Part shown: positions 9,068-15,285 of the stretch, piece after piece
Layout: every line of letters begins with the position of its first letter
Numbering within the stretch: the stretch's first letter is position 1
DNA from: Clostridia bacterium
GTDB lineage: Bacteria > Bacillota > Clostridia > UMGS1810
Length of the DNA: 49,774 nucleotides
Assembly: GCA_017397885.1 (NCBI GenBank)
Contig: JAFQHQ010000098.1
Span: forward strand, 1 to 49,774
Direction of reading: 5' to 3'
Translations under genes and position numbers: made by a program
Notes under the pieces: generated by a model
What the model saw: the letters and a program-made list of their open reading frames with translations, nothing else
Database searches by the model: none
Told to the model about the DNA's origin: nothing

Positions 9068-9141
9068 CGACCGAGAAGGGGCTCGAACCCTCGACCTCCA
9101 GCGTGACAGGCTGGCATTCTAACCAGCTGAACTACTCGGCC
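9068..9141 (-). tRNA. tRNA-Asp (anticodon GTC)
   Basis: The minus strand folds as a standard cloverleaf. The acceptor is GGCCGAG/CTCGGTC with one G-U pair, the anticodon arm is CCAGC-CTGTCAC-GCTGG with anticodon GTC, and the T loop is TTCGAAC. It is 74 bases long and the CCA end is not encoded. Confidence 0.95.
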
Positions 9142-9160
9142 ATGTTGTTTCAGCTTGATT

Positions 9161-9189
9161 ATTATAACATAAATAAAAGAGTGTGTCAA
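9161..9189 (-). promoter_or_regulatory. tRNA-Asp promoter
   Basis: The minus strand carries TTGACA (9184-9189), a 17-bp spacer and TATAAT (9161-9166), about 20 bp before the tRNA 5' end. This is a perfect sigma-A promoter. Confidence 0.85.
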
Positions 9190-9231
9190 TAGTTTTTTTC
9201 AAAAAAGAAATATTTTACTAAAAATTAAATG

Positions 9232-9260
9232 TTGACAACAACGACATATTGGTGTATAAT
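9232..9260 (+). promoter_or_regulatory. Consensus promoter of the short plus-strand RNA
   Basis: TTGACA (9232-9237), exactly 17 bp, then TATAAT (9255-9260). It drives a transcript with no ORF that runs into the 3' end of the oppositely oriented small peptide gene. The region around its -10 (GGTGTATAATGT) closely resembles that of the opposing promoter (GGTGTATAGTGT). Confidence 0.85.
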
Positions 9261-9266
9261 GTATAT

Positions 9267-9386
9267 GAAAAATGTGGAAACCCAAGACGGTTGCCACAAT
9301 GATACAACTAACTATGAACGAGATTATTAATCTCAAAACCTAGTGAGCCAATCTGTTGCAGCAGACGGCTCACTTTTCCTTTTTAT
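9267..9386 (+). ncRNA. Putative antisense antitoxin RNA (about 120 nt)
   Basis: Transcription from the consensus promoter would start near 9267 and end at the GTGAGCC/GGCTCAC hairpin with its T-rich tail (9343-9387). The RNA would have a 5' hairpin, GTGG-a-AACC...GGTT-g-CCAC (9274-9297), a palindrome GAGATTATTAATCTC (9319-9333) and the terminator hairpin. No good ORF is present. Its 3' end is complementary to the end of the small peptide mRNA, including its stop codon. This layout is known for antisense RNAs of type I toxin-antitoxin systems such as par/fst, txpA/RatA and bsrG/SR4. The antitoxin function is inferred. Confidence 0.65.
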
Positions 9387-9387
9387 T
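9343..9387. terminator. Shared terminator hairpin of the convergent RNA pair
   Basis: GTGAGCC (9343-9349) pairs with GGCTCAC (9367-9373), with an inner TCTG/CAGA stem. In the plus direction it is followed by a T-rich tail (TTTTCCTTTTT). On the minus strand the tail is a weaker TAGGTTTT. The stop codon of the small peptide gene lies in the right arm. Confidence 0.8.
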
Positions 9388-9465
9388 GGGTTTAAAGTAT
9401 ATGTAGACTGTGAACAAAAGTCCAACAATACTACACACACTTCCAACAATAGTCAAAGTGTGCAT
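9370..9465 (-). CDS. 31-residue hydrophobic peptide, putative type I toxin
   Basis: The gene encodes a 31-residue peptide. After MHTLTIVGS comes a single uninterrupted hydrophobic stretch (about residues 4-24, VCSIVGLLFTVYIYF at its core), then a basic tail KPNKKEK. A textbook AAAGGAGG ribosome site (9473-9480) sits 7 bases before the ATG, which marks it as real despite its size. One transmembrane helix plus a short charged C-terminus is the usual form of small membrane toxins of type I systems. It has a strong promoter 175 bp upstream and a convergent antisense RNA over its 3' end. I do not recognise the exact family; Fst-like and holin-like toxins are similar in shape only. Confidence 0.75.
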   Translation of the reverse strand: MHTLTIVGSVCSIVGLLFTVYIYFKPNKKEK

Positions 9466-9469
9466 GTAT

Positions 9470-9634
9470 CAGCCTCCTTTCGGGATATATTTCCCGCATA
9501 AAAAGCTGTGCACTCACCTTACCTTTCCGCTATTATGCGGGATGACAAGGCAACCGTCCTTTTTAACCGCCACCATCAAGCGGAGGAACCCTATGGCTAA
9601 AGGTATGACTCAACGCTAACGGTAGATTTCCACA
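9470..9634 (-). promoter_or_regulatory. Long structured 5' leader of the small peptide mRNA
   Basis: The leader is about 165 bases. CCCGCATAA and TTATGCGGG (complementary arms at 9533-9541 and 9493-9501) form a 9-bp stem, and GGGATATATTTCCC (9482-9495) can form a competing stem next to the ribosome site. A CCTCC stretch in the RNA (plus-strand GGAGG, 9582-9586) could pair with the GGAGG ribosome site. Sequestered ribosome sites in long leaders are common in type I toxin mRNAs. The pairing is read by eye, not computed. Confidence 0.5.
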
Positions 9635-9640
9635 AGAGAC

Positions 9641-9669
9641 ACTATACACCATTTTACATAATTTGTCAA
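9641..9669 (-). promoter_or_regulatory. Promoter of the small peptide mRNA
   Basis: On the minus strand TTGACA (9664-9669), 17 bp, then TATAGT (9641-9646). Just upstream is a perfect 7-bp inverted repeat CTCGGTT-ACGAC-AACCGAG (9675-9693), which could be an operator or a boundary terminator. Confidence 0.82.
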
Positions 9670-9881
9670 TATTTGCTCGGTTACGACAACCGAGTTATTA
9701 AAAGAATTATTTTACTTTACGAAGTGAAGTTCAAAAATAATTGTATTGTCTTTTTGTAAATAAAAATTTGACCTTTGCGATTTTTTGAGAATAAGCAGAA
9801 AAAAATTTGAATTTTCGTTTGTCAAAATATTACAAAAACTGCCACCGTTTTTTGATAAAATGTACGATTGTAAGCTATTCG

Positions 9882-9952
9882 ATTTCCACATATCCACAAA
9901 CTTATCCACATTAATTTGTCGCTAAAATAGTGGGTTTGGTGAGTTTTCCACA
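9882..9952 (+). other. Cluster of DnaA-box-like 9-mers
   Basis: Four same-strand sites occur in 71 bp: ATTTCCACA (9882-9890), ATATCCACA (9890-9898), the perfect box TTATCCACA (9902-9910) and TTTTCCACA (9944-9952). They are followed by long A and T tracts (about 9960-10075). No dnaA or dnaN gene lies in the window. An origin, a DnaA-titration site or chance in AT-rich DNA are all possible. Confidence 0.4.
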
Positions 9953-10186
9953 GTCGTTTTTGCTCTTTTTTTGTCGATGATTTTTTCAAAAAAATATGAG
10001 ATTTTATGTCCTGTTTTTTCAAAAAAATTGTATTTTTTTAAAAAAAGATTTTTTTGAATTTTAATACAACAAAAAAGCACAAAAACCCACGAAACCCTTG
10101 GTAGTAGTGGGGTTTGCGGTTTTGCATAATTTTGGCGAAAGATGCATAAAATTGACGAAACCCACTGTTTAAGCATGGTTTGGTGA
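9932..10186. repeat. Five alternating copies of a GGGTTT(G/C)G-type motif
   Basis: GGGTTTGGTGA (9932-9942, plus), GGGTTTCGTGGG (10086-10097, minus), GGGGTTTGCGG (10109-10119, plus), TGGGTTTCGTC (10154-10164, minus) and GGTTTGGTGA (10177-10186, plus) occur in the non-coding stretch before the ctsR promoter. The 10-mer GGTTTGGTGA is repeated exactly. They alternate in orientation, which could suit a dimeric binding protein or alternative hairpins. No function is known to me. Confidence 0.45.
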
Positions 10187-10223
10187 TGCATGAAAAAAGT
10201 TTAGAAATTTTTTAAAAAAACAC

Positions 10224-10252
10224 TTGACAAAAAGAGATTTTAGAGTTATAAT
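10224..10252 (+). promoter_or_regulatory. Promoter of the ctsR operon
   Basis: TTGACA (10224-10229), a 17-bp spacer and TATAAT (10247-10252) lie immediately before the CtsR operator. This is a strong housekeeping promoter, as expected for a repressor-controlled heat-shock operon. Confidence 0.88.
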
Positions 10253-10262
10253 GCAATCGAAA

Positions 10263-10294
10263 GGTCAAAGAAAGTCAAAGTCTAAAAAGTCAAA
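10263..10294 (+). promoter_or_regulatory. CtsR operator (heptad repeats)
   Basis: GGTCAAA-GAA-AGTCAAA (10263-10279) matches the known CtsR site, two (A/G)GTCAAA heptads spaced by three bases. A third AGTCAAA follows at 10288-10294. The site overlaps the expected transcription start, so bound CtsR would block initiation. Confidence 0.9.
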
Positions 10295-10404
10295 AATATT
10301 TCTGGACTGTGCAAAAGTGTGGATTTATGCGGATTTGATCTGTAATAATTAAGTTTTATCAATTTGTTTTACAAAGTCTGAATACTAAAAAGGGGATGAT
10401 AAAA

Positions 10405-10854
10405 ATGAAAATGAGCGATACAATTGAAAATTTTATTCGTCAGCTTTTCGAAGATGAAAACAGCATCGAACTCAGAAGAAACGAACTTGCCGGATATTTC
10501 AACTGTGTTCCCAGTCAGATTAACTACGTTATTCAAACCCGTTTTACAACCGAAAGAGGTTACATTGTCGAAAGTCGAAGAGGCGGTGGAGGGCACATTC
10601 GTATTACCCGTGTTTCAATGGCGAGAAATGACGGCATACGTCACGTTCTTTCAAATGTGGGGGATTCGCTTGATATTCTGACAGCCGAGGCTCTCATAAA
10701 CACTCTCTATGCAAACGAATCTCTCAACCAGGAGCAGGCAAAGCTCATACTTGCCGCTTGTTCAAATAACGCCCTGTCTCCGGTTTCAGATGGAGTTCTT
10801 AAAAATCGCATAAGAGCAAGTATATTTAAGAATTTATTGTTAATGTTTATATAA
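10405..10854 (+). CDS. ctsR: CtsR, repressor of class III stress genes
   Basis: The 149-residue product begins MKMSDTIENFIRQLFED and carries the winged-helix segment RNELAGYFNCVPSQINYVIQ with the wing ESRRGGGGHIRITR (about residues 50-63). The glycine-rich GGGGHIRI loop is the conserved heat-sensing and DNA-binding wing of CtsR. The C-terminal half would bind McsB/ClpC partners. I prefer ATG 10405, because the AAAAGGGG ribosome site abuts the upstream ATG at 10396; 10411 is also possible. It represses its own operon through the adjacent heptads, until McsB activation and ClpCP proteolysis remove it under stress. Confidence 0.93.
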   Translation: MKMSDTIENFIRQLFEDENSIELRRNELAGYFNCVPSQINYVIQTRFTTERGYIVESRRGGGGHIRITRVSMARNDGIRHVLSNVGDSLDILTAEALINTLYANESLNQEQAKLILAACSNNALSPVSDGVLKNRIRASIFKNLLLMFI

Positions 10855-10877
10855 GATTATAAAGGAGGAAGAGAGTT

Positions 10878-11381
10878 ATGCTATGTTCTAATTGCGGCAT
10901 CAAAAATGCCAACTTTCACTACAAATATCTCACAGGCGGAAAATACTCCGAGCTTCACCTTTGCGGTGAATGTGCACATAAACTCGGATATATAAAAGAC
11001 AATGACAAGCTTTTCAATTTTACAAGCATTCTTGGTGACTTTTTGTCGGTTCCCAAGAGCGCACCTTCGGTGGCGACAAAGTGTCCTGTTTGTTCCACAT
11101 CCTTTGACACAGTGCGACGTACAGGATTTCTGGGCTGTGACAAATGCTATGAAGTTTTTGCCGATTCGATTGAAACAATGCTGTCAAAAATTCAACCCTC
11201 AACAGTGCACAAAGGTAAACTCAGCGGTGCCGACGGCAAAAAAATTGAAAGAGAAAATACTCTCAAAAACTTGAAAGAAGAACTCAAACGTGCAGTCATT
11301 GAAGAAAAATATGAGCAGGCGGCAGTTCTTCGAGACAAGATTAAAGAATTTGAACAGAAGGAGGATGAGCAAAATGGCTAA
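10878..11381 (+). CDS. mcsA: McsA, zinc-binding activator of the McsB arginine kinase
   Basis: The 167-residue protein has two treble-clef-like Cys pairs, C3/C6 with C29/C32, and a second set, C69/C72 with C87/C90 (CPVC...GFLGCDKC). A C-terminal UVR motif follows at about residues 125-160 (LKEELKRAVIEEKYEQAAVLRDKIKEFE). This is the normal McsA arrangement and length. McsA binds and stimulates McsB and links it to ClpC and CtsR. An AAAGGAGG ribosome site precedes the ATG. The end overlaps the mcsB start by 8 bp, indicating translational coupling. Confidence 0.93.
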   Translation: MLCSNCGIKNANFHYKYLTGGKYSELHLCGECAHKLGYIKDNDKLFNFTSILGDFLSVPKSAPSVATKCPVCSTSFDTVRRTGFLGCDKCYEVFADSIETMLSKIQPSTVHKGKLSGADGKKIERENTLKNLKEELKRAVIEEKYEQAAVLRDKIKEFEQKEDEQNG

Positions 11382-12390
11382 ATGGTATGCAGATGACGGA
11401 GACAAAAGTGATGTTGTGCTCAGTACACGCATCCGTCTTGCAAGAAACATCAAAGGGATTCCATTTCCCAACAAAATGAGTGTGGATGATGCAAAAAAAG
11501 TAATTGACATTGTTGAAAAGGCTCTCGATGAAATGAACTATACCTTCACCAAAATCGATTTGCCATCAATGTCCGATGCCGAAAAGCAAAAACTTGTGGA
11601 AGAAAGATACATCAGCCCTGCCTTTGCTTCGTCCAAATTGCCTTGCGCGGCATATATCAGCGATGACGAAAATGTCAGCATTATGGTTAATGAAGAAGAT
11701 CACATCCGCATACAGTGCATTTATGCAGGGTTTGAAGATAAAAAAGCTCACAGCCTCATTGAAAAAGTTGACGGCTATCTTGCGGAAAAACTTGACTATG
11801 CCGTTCATGAAAAATACGGCTACATCACTTCGTGTCTCACAAATGTCGGCACGGGTATGAGAGTGTCATACATGCTTCGCCTTCCGGCTATTGTAACAAG
11901 CGGTGCATCGGAAAGCATTTTCCAGACAGTCGGAAAACTGGGTGTTACCGTTCGCGGAATATATGGCGAAGGAAGCAAATCAACAGGGCACATTTTCCAG
12001 CTTTCAAATCAGACCACTCTCGGACGCAGAGAGGATGAAATCGTATCAAGTCTCGGCGAAGTGATTTCCAGCATCATTTCCAAAGAAAGAGAACTTCGCG
12101 ATGCACTTTTTCAAAAAAACGGCACCGCTTTGGAAGACAAAATTATGCGTTCATATGCACTTCTTTCATCTGCTCGCATAATGTCCGGTCAAGAGATGCT
12201 CCAAAGACTTTCGGACGTCAGTCTCGGCATAAGTCTCGGACTTATTCCGAATCTGGAATCAAAAGATATAAACAATATAATGATAACAGCTTCTCCGGCT
12301 CATATCACGGCAAATTATGAAACAACCGAAGCCATAGAGCGTGATGTTATCAGAGCAAGAATAATCAGAGAAGCATTTCAAAGGAGGTAA
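11374..12390 (+). CDS. mcsB: McsB, protein arginine kinase
   Basis: The 338-residue product starts MAKWYADDGDKSDVVLSTR and contains the phosphagen-kinase nucleotide-binding pattern STRIRLARNIKGIPFP (about residues 17-32). The active-site Cys region is TSCLTNVGTGMRVSYMLRLPAI, where the common CPTN is CLTN here. It also has TLGRREDEI near residue 210. It phosphorylates arginines on CtsR and aggregated proteins, marking them for ClpCP. ATG 11374 is chosen because an AGGAGG site lies 9 bases upstream; the frame is open further upstream but overlaps mcsA. Slightly shorter than the usual 350-360. Confidence 0.93.
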   Translation: MAKWYADDGDKSDVVLSTRIRLARNIKGIPFPNKMSVDDAKKVIDIVEKALDEMNYTFTKIDLPSMSDAEKQKLVEERYISPAFASSKLPCAAYISDDENVSIMVNEEDHIRIQCIYAGFEDKKAHSLIEKVDGYLAEKLDYAVHEKYGYITSCLTNVGTGMRVSYMLRLPAIVTSGASESIFQTVGKLGVTVRGIYGEGSKSTGHIFQLSNQTTLGRREDEIVSSLGEVISSIISKERELRDALFQKNGTALEDKIMRSYALLSSARIMSGQEMLQRLSDVSLGISLGLIPNLESKDINNIMITASPAHITANYETTEAIERDVIRARIIREAFQRR

Positions 12391-12395
12391 CACAT

Positions 12396-14831
12396 ATGGA
12401 ATCAAGATTTACCGATAAATCCCGCTCGGCACTTCGCTACGCTCATGAGATAGCGGCAGAACTGAACTGCAATTTTGTGGGCAGTGAACACATTGTTGCC
12501 GGCATACTTAAAGAGGGTAGCTCAAATGCTGCAATTTCAATGGAGGCTCTTGGCATAAAATATGATGAATATGTCGAAAAAATTGCTGCAGAAGCATCCT
12601 CCGGTTCAAATATGCCTGTTATGGGAACAGCTCTCCCCATAACACCCAGGTGCAAAACCATTCTCGAAATCAGCTTCAACGAAGCCAAGAAAACAGGCTC
12701 TCTTCTCATTGCTCCCGAACACATTGTTCTTGCAGTTTTAAGAGAAGGTCAGAGCATTGGTGCAAAGCTTCTTGCAAGCTTCGGAGCCGATCTCAACGAA
12801 CTTGCAAAACGTCTTTTAGAGGGGGGATCTCAAAATTCTTCATCCGATAGTGCAAGCTCCAAAAACAATTCAGACATTTCAAAAAGTCTTTCTCAGTTTG
12901 GTACCGATCTTACTCAAATGGCAAGGGACAACAAGTTTGACCCAATCATCGGCAGAGACAAGGAAATCGAAAGAGTTGTTCAAATTCTCTCAAGACGCAC
13001 CAAAAATAACCCCTGCCTCATAGGTGAGCCGGGTGTGGGCAAAACAGCCGTTGCCGAAGGTCTTGCACAAAAAATAGCATCCGGTGAAATTCCCGAAATT
13101 TTGAAGAACAAAAAAATAATTTCTCTTGATTTGTCGTCAATGATTGCCGGCACAAAATACCGTGGTGAGTTTGAAGAAAGAATAAAAAAAGCTCTCGATG
13201 AAGCTAAAAAAGACAGCGGAATAATTCTTTTCATTGATGAGGTTCACACTCTCATCGGTGCAGGTGCCGCAGAGGGTGCCATGGATGCCGCAAACATTTT
13301 GAAACCGCTTCTTGCCCGTGGCGAACTTCAACTCATTGGGGCAACAACCCTCGACGAATATCGCAAAAACATTGAAAAAGATGCCGCCTTGGAACGCCGT
13401 TTTCAGCCGGTAACCGTTGGTGAACCAACCGTCGACGAAACGATAGAAATCTTAAAAGGTATTCGTGATAAATATGAAAATCACCACAAAGTAACAATTC
13501 TTGATGAGGCTCTGGAGAGCGCGGCAAAGCTTTCGGCAAGATACATCACCGACCGTTTTTTGCCCGACAAGGCAATTGACCTTATTGATGAAGCTTCATC
13601 AAAAATAAGACTAAAGGCTTTCACTGCTCCTCCTGAAATTAAGGATGTTGAAGAAGCTCTCAAAGAGATGAGTGCAAAAAAACGTGATGCCATTGAGGCA
13701 CAAAACTTTGAAGAAGCCGCAAAACTCCGAGATGAGGAAGAAAAACTCAAATCAGAGCTTGACGAAAAGAAAAAACATTGGGAAACTTCAAACTCAAAAG
13801 AAGAGCTTTGCGTAACCGAAGACGACATCTGTGACATCATCACCGACTGGACATCAATTCCCGTTAAAAAACTTGCTGTTGAAGAACAGGAACGCCTCAA
13901 AAATATGGAAGAGATTCTCCACAAACGTGTGGTTGGTCAGGACGAAGCGGTAACTGCTGTTTCAAAAGCCATTCGCCGCGGCAGAGTCGGTCTCAAAGAT
14001 CCCAAACGTCCAACAGGGTCGTTCATTTTCCTTGGTCCCACCGGTGTGGGCAAAACAGAGCTTTGCAAAGCTTTGGCTGAATCGATTTTCGGTGATGAAA
14101 ATGCCATAATCCGAATCGACATGAGCGAATATATGGACAAACACAATGTCTCCCGTCTTGTTGGTTCACCTCCGGGCTTTGTCGGTTACGAAGAAGGCGG
14201 TCAGCTTACCGAAAAGGTGAGAAGAAAACCCTATTCGGTTGTGCTTTTCGATGAAATAGAAAAGGCACATCCCGATGTGTTTAACATTCTTTTGCAAATT
14301 CTTGATGACGGTGTTCTCACCGATTCACAAGGCAGAAAAATTGATTTCAAAAATACCGTTGTCATCATGACCTCAAACATCGGTGCACGCCTCATTACCG
14401 AAAAAGCCAAAAGCTCCCTCGGTTTTGGTACTTCTTCCGACAGTGCCGACAGTGATTATGAATCTGTAAAGCAAAAAGTTCTCGGCGAACTCAAAAACAT
14501 TTTCAGACCCGAGCTTTTGAACCGAATTGACGAAACAATTGTGTTCCACAAGCTTACCAAAGAAGACATCAAAAAGATAACACACATTATGGTAGAAAGT
14601 CTCAAAAAACGCATGGAAGCTCTTGGCTACACGCTTTCCCTTACAGACGCTGCCATTGAGCATCTTTCCGAAGCAGGCTTTGACGAGATTTACGGAGCAA
14701 GACCTCTCAGACGGGCAATTCAGTCACAGGTTGAAGATGCTCTTGCCGATGAACTTCTCACCGGAAAATTTGAGCCCGGGGCAAAAATAACCGTTGATTG
14801 CATAGACGGAAAACTTAGCCTTAACGACTAA
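12396..14831 (+). CDS. clpC: ClpC, AAA+ unfoldase of the ClpCP protease
   Basis: The 811-residue protein has the full ClpC order. Two Clp-N repeats cover about residues 1-145. The first AAA+ domain has Walker A GEPGVGKT (210-217) and Walker B ILFIDEVH. A middle domain carries a UVR motif at about 433-460 (IEAQNFEEAAKLRDEEEKL). The second AAA+ domain has GPTGVGKT at about 547-554, and the C-terminal D2 small domain includes GARPLRRAIQ. It unfolds arginine-phosphorylated substrates for ClpP. An AAAGGAGG site lies 8 bases before the ATG, five bases after mcsB. It closes the operon, and no clean terminator follows, only the repeat-like hairpins described below. Confidence 0.96.
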   Translation: MESRFTDKSRSALRYAHEIAAELNCNFVGSEHIVAGILKEGSSNAAISMEALGIKYDEYVEKIAAEASSGSNMPVMGTALPITPRCKTILEISFNEAKKTGSLLIAPEHIVLAVLREGQSIGAKLLASFGADLNELAKRLLEGGSQNSSSDSASSKNNSDISKSLSQFGTDLTQMARDNKFDPIIGRDKEIERVVQILSRRTKNNPCLIGEPGVGKTAVAEGLAQKIASGEIPEILKNKKIISLDLSSMIAGTKYRGEFEERIKKALDEAKKDSGIILFIDEVHTLIGAGAAEGAMDAANILKPLLARGELQLIGATTLDEYRKNIEKDAALERRFQPVTVGEPTVDETIEILKGIRDKYENHHKVTILDEALESAAKLSARYITDRFLPDKAIDLIDEASSKIRLKAFTAPPEIKDVEEALKEMSAKKRDAIEAQNFEEAAKLRDEEEKLKSELDEKKKHWETSNSKEELCVTEDDICDIITDWTSIPVKKLAVEEQERLKNMEEILHKRVVGQDEAVTAVSKAIRRGRVGLKDPKRPTGSFIFLGPTGVGKTELCKALAESIFGDENAIIRIDMSEYMDKHNVSRLVGSPPGFVGYEEGGQLTEKVRRKPYSVVLFDEIEKAHPDVFNILLQILDDGVLTDSQGRKIDFKNTVVIMTSNIGARLITEKAKSSLGFGTSSDSADSDYESVKQKVLGELKNIFRPELLNRIDETIVFHKLTKEDIKKITHIMVESLKKRMEALGYTLSLTDAAIEHLSEAGFDEIYGARPLRRAIQSQVEDALADELLTGKFEPGAKITVDCIDGKLSLND

Positions 14832-14867
14832 ATTTGAAAAATTATACACAAATTGTATGTCAGCCGG

Positions 14868-14964
14868 CAAATATGGCTTAAAGCTTTCTGCTTTAACTAT
14901 TTGTCATTCTGAGCTAATCGTTAGCGAAGTCGAAGAATCTTAATGAAGAAGTTTCGACTTCGCT
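14868..14964. repeat. Palindromic intergenic repeat with TGTCATTCTGAGC motif
   Basis: The first hairpin pairs CAAATA/TATTTG and TTAAAGC/GCTTTAA (14868-14903). It is followed by TGTCATTCTGAGC...GAAGTCGAAGAATCT, a motif I recognise from dispersed extragenic repeats in many bacteria. A second perfect stem AGCGAAGTCGAA (14923-14934) / TTCGACTTCGCT (14953-14964) follows. It marks the left edge of the surface-protein island. It may also terminate clpC transcription, but there is no T run. Confidence 0.65.
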
Positions 14965-15026
14965 ATACTTCGTTTAACATGAGTTTTTTTGGATTGTTTA
15001 TCACCATTATTGTTGTTAAGCTATCG

Positions 15027-15055
15027 TTGACAACCATACAATCATATGGTATAAT
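15027..15055 (+). promoter_or_regulatory. Promoter of the RHS gene
   Basis: TTGACA (15027-15032), exactly 17 bp, TATAAT (15050-15055). It is a perfect consensus, placing the start near 15062 and giving a leader of about 225 bases before the RHS ATG. Confidence 0.85.
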
Positions 15056-15061
15056 TAAAAC

Positions 15062-15266
15062 AACAACAAATGAAAGGATTGATTCCGATGGCACAAACAG
15101 AAGAAATTTTTAGCTTTGCGGTTGTGTGCCTGTCGGAAGTTAATTAAAACTTTTCGGTGGCACGCAAACCGCATACTTTTCACAGCGGTTGTATGTCATC
15201 GGGTGACTTGACTAAATCAGATTTAAACACTTCAATTCATCACGATGATGCATTGGAGTGTTTTTG
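15062..15266 (+). promoter_or_regulatory. Structured leader with attenuator-like terminator upstream of the RHS gene
   Basis: The leader contains a 14-bp hairpin: TGCGGTT/AACCGCA (15117-15123 with 15167-15173) continued by GTGTGCC/GGCACGC (15124-15130 with 15159-15165). The AACCGC arm can instead pair with GCGGTT (15185-15190), while CATAC pairs with GTATG (15172-15176 with 15191-15195), a pseudoknot order. A terminator-like hairpin, AACACTTCAAT/ATTGGAGTGTT with T5 (15226-15265), stands directly before the ribosome site. Competing stems upstream of a terminator suggest transcription attenuation or a riboswitch. I could not match a known class. Confidence 0.55.
15088..15147 (+). CDS. Possible 19-residue leader peptide
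   Basis: An ATG with a fair GAAAGGA ribosome site 9 bases upstream opens a 19-codon frame (MAQTEEIFSFAVVCLSEVN). Its 3' part covers the left arm of the main leader hairpin. Ribosome position could therefore decide which stem forms. There is no run of a single amino-acid codon that would name a signal. It may be only a chance frame. Confidence 0.3.
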   Translation: MAQTEEIFSFAVVCLSEVN

Positions 15267-15285
15267 TTTGAAAGGAGAGTCATTT

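Noticed and set aside
9410-9619. 69-codon plus-strand frame over the small peptide gene
   Set aside because: No ribosome site and it is antisense to the better-supported peptide and leader.
15062-15266. T-box or c-di-GMP riboswitch assignment of the RHS leader
   Set aside because: GGTGGCACGC only partly resembles the T-box motif and CACGCAAACC only partly resembles GEMM; neither scaffold nor specifier parts are present.
15157-15285. Upstream extension of the RHS protein
   Set aside because: It would translate through the hairpins and terminator-like stem and place the signal peptide internally; ATG 15286 has the ribosome site.
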